A stretch of DNA of 11,173 nt, from the NCBI GenBank assembly GCA_034428595.1, contig DAOUHO010000080.1:1-11173 (forward strand), given 5' to 3'. The position numbers and the translations under genes were made by a program. The notes under the pieces were generated by a model that saw only the letters and a program-made list of their open reading frames with translations, was not told where the DNA came from and did no database searches. Source of the DNA: JAJECS01 sp034428595. GTDB taxonomy: Bacteria; Chloroflexota; UBA11872. The stretch's first letter is position 1. Every line of letters starts with the position of its first letter. Shown here in pieces: positions 1 through 5,085 of this stretch.

Positions 1-448
1 TATCCAGCGCCGCGTCGGCGAATGCCTGCGGCTCGGCCGCGTCGTCCGGCCACCACGCGTTGGCGTAAACCGGCACCGTCTCGCGGACCTTGCCGCCGAG
101 CAGGTCGTAGATCGGGCGCCCAAGGTCTTTGCCCTTGATGTCCCAGAGCGCGATGTCGATGGCGCTGAGCACCTGCGTCGGCAGCCCGCGCGAGCCCATG
201 TAGGTGTAGCGGCGGTAGATGTCGTGCCAGATGGCCTCGATCTCCGACGGATCGCGGCCGATCACCATGTCGCGAATCTGGCGCAACCCGAATTCGGTGA
301 TCAGCGCCGACCCGCCGGCCCAGGTCGAGCCCTCGCCCCAGCCGGAGATTCCCGCGTCGGTGTCCACGCGCACGAACAGGATCGGCCCGAAGCGCCGGTT
401 AGCCACTTCAGGTTCGTAGAGAAACGTGCGGACGTCGGTGATCTTCAT
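1..448 (-). CDS. Enolase-superfamily (mandelate racemase/muconate lactonizing) protein, 3' part outside window
   Basis: The reading frame opens with ATG at 448-446 and stays open for 149 codons to the left edge, so only the N-terminal part is present. A GGAG ribosome binding site lies nine bases upstream (458-461). The translation begins MKITDVRTFLYEP and shows the capping-domain pattern of the superfamily: a VRVDTDAGISGWGEG stretch near residues 27-40, then the helix LSAIDIALWDIKGKDLGRPI (residues 94-113) and DLLGGK (115-120). These are typical of MR/MLE acid-sugar dehydratases such as galactonate dehydratase and related cycloisomerases. The barrel domain with the catalytic lysine or histidine and the metal ligands lies beyond the window, so the substrate cannot be assigned. 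It sits downstream of the ABC exporter genes on the same strand, with a probable promoter of its own. Confidence 0.88.
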   Translation of the reverse strand, partial: MKITDVRTFLYEPEVANRRFGPILFVRVDTDAGISGWGEGSTWAGGSALITEFGLRQIRDMVIGRDPSEIEAIWHDIYRRYTYMGSRGLPTQVLSAIDIALWDIKGKDLGRPIYDLLGGKVRETVPVYANAWWPDDAAEPQAFADAALD

Positions 449-485
449 CGCGGGGCGCTCCGGTCGCGTGTCACCTCAGGGGGCG

Positions 486-514
486 ATTGTGGACGACCTG
501 TGTGGCGGTGTCAT
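486..514 (-). promoter_or_regulatory. Sigma70-like promoter for the left-edge enolase gene
   Basis: On the minus strand an ATGACA box (509-514; five of six to TTGACA) is followed after exactly 17 bases by CACAAT (486-491; four of six to TATAAT). Transcription would start around 479, giving a leader of about 30 bases before the ATG at 448. It lies in the 93-bp gap after the exporter permease. The match and spacing are seen directly; activity is inferred. Confidence 0.42.
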
Positions 515-541
515 GCGCCCGAACCGTAACCAGTGCACGTG

Positions 542-1306
542 TCAGTTCGTCGCGCGGCGGTACTCGTAGGTGGCGGCGGCGATGAGGACGGCGCTGGTGG
601 CGAGCAGGACCCAGAAGCCGGGGACGATGTCTTGCCAGATCCAGCCGTCGATGATGATGGTGCGCACCGCGACCAGGATGTACTCGACGGGGTTGAGGCC
701 GACGGCGAACTGGAACCAGCCGGTGATCAGGTCGCGCGGCATGAAGGCCGAGGTGAGAAACGCCAGCGGCATGAACAGCAGCCAGCTGTTCACGGTGACC
801 TGCACGCTGCGGGTGCGCACGGCGATGATGAGGCCCACGCAGCCCATGGCAACGCCAAGCAGCGTGGTGGCGGCGATGACGGTGAGGATGCCCAGCACGC
901 CGCCTTCGAACCGCACGCCGATGGCCGTGGCCACCAGGATGATGGCGACGACCTGGGCGATGGCCCGCGTGGCGCCGATGGCGAGCGTTCCCAGTAGGAT
1001 CGAGAAGCGGTTGACGGGCGAGAGCAGCAGCTTGTCGACGTAGCCGGACATGATGTCGGTGAGCAGCACCATCGCCATGTCGCTGCCGCTGAAGACCACG
1101 GCCATGACGATGACCATCGCGGTCAGGAAAGCCTGGTAGTCGGTGGCCGGAAACCCGGGCAGGCCCGTGATGCCGCGCAGGGGTTCGCCGAAGAAGAGGT
1201 ACATGACGGCGGACGACAGCACGGCGGCCACGATCATCGTGGGCTGCGCCAGCCAGGTCTTTAGATTGCGGACGTAGATGTAGGAACTCTCGCGCAGGAT
1301 CAGCAT
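542..1306 (-). CDS. ABC-2 type transporter permease (DrrB-like)
   Basis: This 254-residue integral membrane protein is the permease half of an ABC-2 exporter. About six hydrophobic segments can be picked out, near residues 22-40, 60-82, 103-130, 137-162, 172-190 and 230-247. Family hallmarks include SGYVDKLLLSPVNR (87-100) and LTSAFMPRDLITGWFQF (184-200) followed by LNPVEYILVAVR (204-215), as in DrrB/NodJ-type permeases. The ATG at 1306 is chosen over the longer frame start at 1342 because it has a perfect GGAGGT four bases upstream and the family's usual N-terminus; the longer start would add 12 residues read from the 3' end of the ATPase gene. The ATPase stop is only two bases upstream, so the two are certainly co-transcribed and probably translationally coupled. 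The exported substrate is unknown; drugs, lipids or glycans are typical for the family. Confidence 0.92.
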   Translation of the reverse strand: MLILRESSYIYVRNLKTWLAQPTMIVAAVLSSAVMYLFFGEPLRGITGLPGFPATDYQAFLTAMVIVMAVVFSGSDMAMVLLTDIMSGYVDKLLLSPVNRFSILLGTLAIGATRAIAQVVAIILVATAIGVRFEGGVLGILTVIAATTLLGVAMGCVGLIIAVRTRSVQVTVNSWLLFMPLAFLTSAFMPRDLITGWFQFAVGLNPVEYILVAVRTIIIDGWIWQDIVPGFWVLLATSAVLIAAATYEYRRATN

Positions 1307-1308
1307 GG

Positions 1309-2334
1309 CTACCTCCGATTCACGCCCATCCACTGGCCCCACACGCGCGACTCGGCGTCCTCATCGGCGTCGGACTCGCGGATTTCGCGTCCCGTGTGAT
1401 GCAGGAAGACATCGTCCAGCGACGGGCGGGTGACGGCGAGGTTGGCGACCGGAACCTCCGCGTCGTTGAGGGCGCGCAGAATCCCCGGCGCGGCCGCGCC
1501 GCCGTCGTCGACCGTGGCGGTGAGGCCGTCGGGCGTGGTGTCGGCTTCCCGCACCGAGGGGAGTTGGCGCAATGTTCCCAGTGCGGTGTCGGCGCGGCCG
1601 TCGGGGGAGTCCATGGGGCCGAAGGCGACGCGCACCACGTCGCCGCCGACTCCGGCCTTGAGCGCGCTCGGGGAGCCTTCGGTCACCAGCCGCCCGTGGT
1701 CGATGATCGCCAACCGGCGGCACAGGCGGTCCGCCTCGTCCATGTGCTGGGTGGTGAGCATGACGGTCACACCCTGCGCGTTGAGCTGCTCCAGGTGCTC
1801 CCAGATCGCCAGGCGGCTCTGCGGATCCAGGCCGGATGTGGGCTCGTCCAGGAACAGGATGTTTGGCTGGTGCATGAGCGCGCCGGCCAGGTCGATGCGC
1901 CGCCGCATGCCGCCGGAATAGGAGCCGATCTTGCGCTTCCCGACGCCTGAGAGTCCCACCAGCTCCAGCAGCTCATCGGCACGGCGGTTGGCGTCAGCGC
2001 GCGCGAGGCCGTAGAGACGCCCCTGCAAGACCAGGAAGTCGCGTCCCTTCGAGAGATCGTCGAGGCCGACCTCCTGCAACGCGACGCCGATGGACGCCCG
2101 GACGGCGCGCGCGTCCTCGTCGACGTCGATGCCGGCGACTTCCACGTGGCCGGCGCTCTTTGATAGCAGCGTGGCCAGGATCTTGATGGTGGTCGTCTTG
2201 CCCGCGCCGTTGGGGCCGAGGAAGCCGAAGAACTCGCCCTGCTCAATGGTGAAGTCGATGCCGTCGATGGCGCGGGTGCCGCCGGGATAGGTCTTTTCCA
2301 GGCCCTGGACTGTGACGGCGGGCGGACGTTGCAA
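1309..2334 (-). CDS. ABC transporter ATP-binding protein (DrrA-like)
   Basis: This is the ATPase partner of the adjacent permease, energising export at the inner face of the membrane. All nucleotide-binding motifs are present: Walker A GPNGAGKT (residues 40-47), Q-loop Q87 in LQEVGLDD, signature YSGGM (139-143), Walker B ILFLDE (159-164), D-loop GLD and the H-loop histidine H197 in TTQHMDEADR. The C-terminal 110 or so residues match the accessory domain of DrrA-type ATPases and end in LAVTRPSLDDVFLHHTGRE, the usual family ending. The start chosen is TTG at 2334, with GGAG six bases upstream, giving 341 residues, the normal family length. The frame remains open up to 2661, but those extra 109 codons are translated palindromic repeats and should not be annotated as protein. 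The N-terminus directly precedes VTVQGLEKTYPGG, the family's first strand. Confidence 0.92.
   Translation of the reverse strand: MQRPPAVTVQGLEKTYPGGTRAIDGIDFTIEQGEFFGFLGPNGAGKTTTIKILATLLSKSAGHVEVAGIDVDEDARAVRASIGVALQEVGLDDLSKGRDFLVLQGRLYGLARADANRRADELLELVGLSGVGKRKIGSYSGGMRRRIDLAGALMHQPNILFLDEPTSGLDPQSRLAIWEHLEQLNAQGVTVMLTTQHMDEADRLCRRLAIIDHGRLVTEGSPSALKAGVGGDVVRVAFGPMDSPDGRADTALGTLRQLPSVREADTTPDGLTATVDDGGAAAPGILRALNDAEVPVANLAVTRPSLDDVFLHHTGREIRESDADEDAESRVWGQWMGVNRR
1311..1316 (-). promoter_or_regulatory. Ribosome binding site deciding the permease start
   Basis: GGAGGT on the minus strand, four bases before the ATG at 1306. It overlaps the last codons of the ATPase gene, so ribosomes finishing the ATPase can re-initiate on the permease. 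It supports the 1306 start over 1342. Confidence 0.75.
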
Positions 2335-2340
2335 GAGGGT

Positions 2341-2344
2341 CTCC
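2341..2344 (-). promoter_or_regulatory. Ribosome binding site deciding the TTG start of the ABC ATPase
   Basis: GGAG on the minus strand, six bases before TTG at 2334-2332. No better start codon with a binding site lies between here and the conserved ATPase core, so this places the gene start just outside the repeat region. Confidence 0.6.
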
Positions 2345-2410
2345 GATGGACGATGCGGGATGCTGCGCGAGCCTACCAGCGAGGATTGATTGGCGACTGG
2401 AAGGGAGCCT

Positions 2411-2468
2411 ACACGGGGCGCCCCTACGTGTAGCCGCGTCATGTAGGGGCAGCCCTTGCGGCTGCCCG
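2411..2468 (+). repeat. 58-bp palindromic repeat, copy A (two overlapping hairpins)
   Basis: The element contains two possible stem-loops. The first pairs GCCCCTAC (2420-2427) with GTAGGGGC (2443-2450) across a 15-base loop. The second pairs GGGCAGCC (2447-2454) with GGCTGCCC (2460-2467) across a 5-base loop. They share GGGC at 2447-2450, so only one can form at a time. Copy B at 2630-2687 matches at 48 of 58 positions in the same orientation. Copy A also has CTACACG/CGTGTAG arms at 2409-2415 and 2427-2433, which copy B lacks. Confidence 0.85.
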
Positions 2469-2495
2469 GATCGCGGTTCTCGGGTGGGGGCCTGG

Positions 2496-2515
2496 ATTCC
2501 CGCCTCCGCGGGAAT
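2496..2515. repeat. 20-bp ATTCCC...GGGAAT palindrome (dRS3-like)
   Basis: Perfect 8-bp arms ATTCCCGC and GCGGGAAT around a CTCC loop, followed by GACGG. The layout ATTCCC-N8-GGGAAT is that of the dRS3 repeats known from Neisseria, and near-identical short palindromes occur in many unrelated genomes. The resemblance is by sequence pattern only; common origin is not shown. Confidence 0.7.
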
Positions 2516-2536
2516 GACGGACCTTGCCCCGGTGGT

Positions 2537-2556
2537 CCAGGCTGCGCGCAGCCTGG
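2537..2556. repeat. Perfect 20-bp palindrome
   Basis: CCAGGCTGCG followed at once by its exact reverse complement CGCAGCCTGG, without a loop. It stands between the dRS3-like palindrome and copy B of the 58-bp element. It could form a cruciform or be a protein-binding or transposase-recognition site; no function is evident. Confidence 0.7.
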
Positions 2557-2576
2557 GAGATCCACCCGTAGCTGTT

Positions 2577-2598
2577 CCCACGCTGCACGCAGCGCGGG
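2577..2598. repeat. Imperfect 22-bp palindrome
   Basis: CCCACGCTGC and GCAGCGCGGG flank AC; nine of ten positions pair. It shares the GCTGC/GCAGC core with the perfect palindrome 20 bp away, so the two may be diverged members of one repeat type. Confidence 0.5.
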
Positions 2599-2629
2599 CC
2601 ACCGGATGCCGGAGGCGGACCGGGCGCCC

Positions 2630-2687
2630 ACACGGGACGCCCCTACGCGGAATGGGGTCATGTAGGGGCAGCCCTAGTGGCTGCCCA
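2630..2687 (+). repeat. 58-bp palindromic repeat, copy B
   Basis: Direct copy of the element at 2411-2468. The first hairpin pairs 2639-2646 with 2662-2669; the second pairs GGGCAGCC (2666-2673) with GGCTGCCC (2679-2686). The second hairpin begins eight bases after the TAG of the rhamnonate-dehydratase-like gene on the minus strand. It could therefore protect or end that transcript, although no U-tract follows. Confidence 0.85.
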
Positions 2688-2694
2688 ATTCCAG

Positions 2695-3852
2695 CTAGCC
2701 GTACGGCTGCAGCGTCGCCAGGTCGATCTCGATTCCGAAGCCGGGGGCGTCGGAGGGCTTCAGGCGGCCGTTGACGGGGTGAGCGGCGCCTGGGACGGAC
2801 ACGGCGTCGGCGAGGTCGGCGCCGGGTCCCGAGGCGACGAAATACTCGCCCCAGGGAATGCCGGGCAGGGCGTAGCAGGCGTGCTGGCCGTAGGGCTCGT
2901 TGACGCCGGCGTGCGGGATGACCGCCAGGCCCGCCGCGTCGGCGATGGCGCAGATGCGCATCAGGGCCGTGATGCCGCCGACCCACATGATGTCGGGCTG
3001 CAGGATGTCCACCAGGCGGCGGCTGGCGGCGTGCTGGAATGGCGCCGGGGTATACCAGTGCTCGCCGGTGGCGAGCGTCTGCCAGGGCACGCGGTCGCGC
3101 AGCGCGGCGTGGCTGTCCATGTCCTCGGACCGCAGCGCTTCCTCGATCCACTTGAGCTTGAAGGGCCGCATCTCCTCGATCAGGCGCACGGCGTATTCGA
3201 CGTCCAGCGACATCCAGCAATCCAGCATCAGCTCGACGTCGGGGCCGACGAGCTCGCGCAGGGCGGCGATGTCGTCGACGTTGCCGCGCAGTCCGTCCAG
3301 GCCGTCGGGCGGCCCGAAGCGGCAGGGATGCTTGGTGGCGGTGAAGCCCAGCTCCAGGTGCCATTCGTGCTGCGGACCGGTGGCGTAGCAGACGATCTCG
3401 TCGTGAGAGGGGCCGCCGAGCAGCTCGTAGACGGGGCGATCCAGCACCTTGCCCTTGAGGTCCCACAGGGCGAGGTCGATGGCGCTCACGGCGTATGAGG
3501 CCAGGCCGGTTGCGCCGAAGGGCGAGCACAGCCGCAGCATCATGTCGTAGAGGCGCTCCGTGGCCAGCGCCGGCTCGCCGACGATGCGCGGGCCGAGATA
3601 GTCGTCGACCAGGGCGGCCATGGGCCGACCGATCGCGCCGATGCCGAGACCCTGGGTGCCGTCGTCGGCGGTGACCACCACGCCCACGCCGGGCCACGAC
3701 GGAGTCCAACTCGAGCGGACCTCGGCGTAGCGCGGATAGCGAGACATGGGCGAGCCCACGCGAGCGTCCTCGGTCCACGACGCACGGGGCTTGCTCGTGG
3801 CGCGCCGTTCGCCGAAGTCGAGGGCGACCGCTTGGACGCTGGCGATTTTCAC
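2695..3852 (-). CDS. L-rhamnonate dehydratase-like enolase-superfamily protein
   Basis: The 385-residue protein resembles RhmD (L-rhamnonate to 2-keto-3-deoxy-L-rhamnonate) along its length. Shared stretches include SPMSRY (34-39), LALWDLKGK (127-135), CYATG (155-159), LMLDCWMS (208-215), LKWIEEAL (233-240), PVNGR (359-363) and PGFGIEID (370-377). Metal ligands expected in this family are visible: D211, a glutamate of the E237-E238 pair, and E264 in TGEH. The barrel also keeps the D287 and H314 positions of the Asp-His dyad and E336. However, the N-terminal loop that carries a substrate-contacting histidine in enteric RhmD has no histidine here (WTEDARVGSPMS), so a different acid sugar is possible. 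It starts with GTG ten bases after the preceding hydrolase gene and is its likely operon partner; no strong ribosome binding site is seen, suggesting coupling. Confidence 0.87.
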   Translation of the reverse strand: MKIASVQAVALDFGERRATSKPRASWTEDARVGSPMSRYPRYAEVRSSWTPSWPGVGVVVTADDGTQGLGIGAIGRPMAALVDDYLGPRIVGEPALATERLYDMMLRLCSPFGATGLASYAVSAIDLALWDLKGKVLDRPVYELLGGPSHDEIVCYATGPQHEWHLELGFTATKHPCRFGPPDGLDGLRGNVDDIAALRELVGPDVELMLDCWMSLDVEYAVRLIEEMRPFKLKWIEEALRSEDMDSHAALRDRVPWQTLATGEHWYTPAPFQHAASRRLVDILQPDIMWVGGITALMRICAIADAAGLAVIPHAGVNEPYGQHACYALPGIPWGEYFVASGPGADLADAVSVPGAAHPVNGRLKPSDAPGFGIEIDLATLQPYG

Positions 3853-3862
3853 CGCGCTGCGG

Positions 3863-4603
3863 CTACGGGTAGCTGACGGACTCGCCGGGCTTGAGCTCGA
3901 TGACGCTGGTGCGCGGCGTCAGGTCGGCGATGCGCCGTCGCAGGTCGTCGATATCCGCCGCCTGGTTGGGGAAGGTGTCGTAGTGGCAGGGGATAACGGC
4001 CTTGGGCCGCGTCAGCGCGGCGGCCATGGCCGCCTCCTTGACGCCCATGGTGTATTTGCCGCCCGCCGGCATGATCACCAGGTCGGGCGCGTAGAGCTGG
4101 CTGATGAGCGCCATGTCGCCGAAGACGCCGGTGTCGGCCGTGTCGTAGATCACCGGCCCGTCGTCGAAGGTCAGCACGAAGCCGCAGACGCTGCCGTCCG
4201 GCTCGGCGTAGGCGGTGCCCTCCCGGTAGGCCGTGCCGTGCATCCCGGTCGAGTGGTCGGCGCGCACCATGGTGTAGGCCACACCGCCCAGCTTGGCCGT
4301 GCCGCCGATGTTGAGCGGGCACGAGTCGGTGTCGAAGCCGATGCCGTGCGTGTCGGCGTATCCGGCCACCTCGGGGCTGGCGATCAGCGTGGCGCCGGTC
4401 TTCTGCACGATTGCGATGGCGTCGCCGAGGTGGTCGACGTGCCCGTGCGACACGCACACCACGTCGGCGCGGTCGACGTCGGCCAATCCCTCCGAGCAGA
4501 CGGGGCTGTCGTCAAGCCAGGGATCGAAGTAGATGACCTCGCCGGTTGGGGCCGTGAAGCGGAATGACGCGTGGCCGAGAAAGTCGATTTGAACCGATTT
4601 CAT
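3863..4603 (-). CDS. Metallo-beta-lactamase-fold metal-dependent hydrolase (UPF0173/UlaG-like)
   Basis: This 246-residue protein has the metal-binding signature of the fold: GHASF near the N-terminus (10-14), SHGHVDHLGD (52-61) with H53, H55, D57 and H58, then H117 in RADHS, D154 in VIYDTADTG and H207 in IPCHYDTFP. The length and these motifs fit the UPF0173 family and its relative UlaG, an L-ascorbate-6-phosphate lactonase, rather than true beta-lactamases. The likely activity is hydrolysis of a lactone or similar ester in the cytoplasm; no signal peptide is visible. ATG at 4603 has GGAGGT nine bases upstream. It lies between the NTF2-like gene (45-bp gap) and the rhamnonate-dehydratase-like gene (10-bp gap), so it may supply the open acid for the dehydratase. 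That role is inferred from context. Confidence 0.88.
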   Translation of the reverse strand: MKSVQIDFLGHASFRFTAPTGEVIYFDPWLDDSPVCSEGLADVDRADVVCVSHGHVDHLGDAIAIVQKTGATLIASPEVAGYADTHGIGFDTDSCPLNIGGTAKLGGVAYTMVRADHSTGMHGTAYREGTAYAEPDGSVCGFVLTFDDGPVIYDTADTGVFGDMALISQLYAPDLVIMPAGGKYTMGVKEAAMAAALTRPKAVIPCHYDTFPNQAADIDDLRRRIADLTPRTSVIELKPGESVSYP

Positions 4604-4648
4604 GGGATCAGGACCTCCGTATGGCTAGTCGGGCGTCGTCTCGCGCGC

Positions 4649-4984
4649 CTAGCTGACGCTGAAGACGAGCGATTGGTGCCGGATCTTGTCGTCTTCGATA
4701 ACGAATGTGTCGGTGCCGGAGGCGCTGCGGCCGTCGGCGTGACTGCCATGCCACTCCAGCACCACGATCGGCTCCGAGGTGGTCACCGAAACCTGTTCGA
4801 CGGCGAATCCGTCCAGCGAGCCCCCGATATCCTCGAAGAATCTAGTTATCTCCGCGTGTCCTTGTGCCACCTGGCCCGGTCGGACGAACAGCGCGTCGTC
4901 GGCGTAGTCGGAAAGCAGGCGGTCCATGTCGCCGGCCATCACCGCGTCCCAGTGATGGTCGAACACCTCTTGGGCGGTTCGCAT
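4649..4984 (-). CDS. SnoaL/NTF2-like domain protein
   Basis: This 111-residue protein has the single alpha+beta cone domain pattern of the SnoaL/NTF2-like superfamily: an N-terminal helix (VFDHHWDAVMAGDMDRLLSDY, about residues 7-27), the turn YADDALFVRP, GHAEITRFFEDI (42-53) and C-terminal strands ending in IRHQSLVFSV. Members act as small isomerases, cyclases or ligand-binding proteins, and many have no known activity, so function is open. GAGG lies seven bases before the ATG at 4984. It is first in the minus-strand unit with the metallo-hydrolase and the dehydratase, and faces the HyuB gene across a 101-bp divergent region. No catalytic residue assignment is possible from the sequence alone. 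Confidence 0.82.
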   Translation of the reverse strand: MRTAQEVFDHHWDAVMAGDMDRLLSDYADDALFVRPGQVAQGHAEITRFFEDIGGSLDGFAVEQVSVTTSEPIVVLEWHGSHADGRSASGTDTFVIEDDKIRHQSLVFSVS

Positions 4985-5012
4985 CTGGCGGCCTCGCTTC
5001 GGGGGCGCCGGC

Positions 5013-5045
5013 TTGGCACGTCGGCGCGGAGGGGACTTTATGATA
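5013..5045. promoter_or_regulatory. Divergent promoter region with overlapping -10 boxes on both strands
   Basis: In an otherwise GC-rich gap, TTTATGATACC gives TATGAT on the plus strand (5039-5044) and TATCAT on the minus strand (5040-5045), each five of six to TATAAT. A plus-strand TTGGCA (5013-5018; five of six to TTGACA) is present, but its 20-base spacer is longer than the optimum. No good minus-strand -35 box is seen. This is the only AT-rich spot between the divergent genes. Confidence 0.4.
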
Positions 5046-5051
5046 CCGGGG

Positions 5052-5070
5052 TGGCGGGAGCGCCCCGCCA
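5052..5070 (+). other. Stem-loop in the expected 5' leader of the HyuB gene
   Basis: TGGCGGG (5052-5058) pairs with CCCGCCA (5064-5070) around a 5-base loop, a perfect 7-bp GC-rich stem. It would begin at about the predicted 5' end of the plus-strand transcript and ends 15 bases before the ATG. It may stabilise the message; regulation is not shown. Confidence 0.4.
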
Positions 5071-5085
5071 GACACCGGTGGTGGC

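Larger units (their letters stand above)
2335..2694. other. Non-coding stretch of 360 bp packed with palindromic repeats
   Basis: This gap separates the rhamnonate-dehydratase-like gene from the ABC exporter genes, all on the minus strand. It holds two direct copies of a 58-bp element, a 20-bp ATTCCC/GGGAAT palindrome, a perfect 20-bp palindrome and an imperfect 22-bp palindrome, listed separately. The frames crossing it are open in several registers only because the repeats lack stops; translated they give low-complexity peptides such as VIPAEAGIQ and PASAGMTD, which recur as artefacts in many genome annotations. I see no protein gene, RNA gene or clear promoter here. The promoter for the exporter pair would have to lie in or upstream of this region. 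Confidence 0.8.

Noticed and set aside
219..529. Plus-strand open frames at the left edge
   Set aside because: They are antisense to the N-terminal domain of the partial enolase, which has a good start, ribosome binding site and family motifs.
533..1043. Long plus-strand open frames opposite the exporter permease
   Set aside because: They are antisense to a clear membrane protein and read as low-complexity D/G/E/H-rich or M/R/S/T-rich text, as expected from GC-rich codon shadows.
2666..2686. Rho-independent terminator after the dehydratase gene
   Set aside because: The hairpin is well placed on the minus strand, but the bases after it are CTACATGACC, not a U-tract, so I list it only as part of the repeat.
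2411..2687. CRISPR array
   Set aside because: Only two copies, 161 bp apart, with other palindromes between them and no regular spacers or cas genes.
2677..3498. 273-codon plus-strand open frame
   Set aside because: Antisense to the dehydratase, whose conserved residues match RhmD throughout; the plus reading has no recognisable domain.
2243..3778. 511-codon minus-strand open frame across the dehydratase and repeats
   Set aside because: It is an arginine-rich out-of-frame reading of the RhmD-like gene and continues through the palindromic repeats; no family motif.
3746..4567. 273-codon plus-strand open frame opposite the metallo-hydrolase
   Set aside because: Antisense shadow; the minus strand carries intact HxHxDH and other metal ligands.
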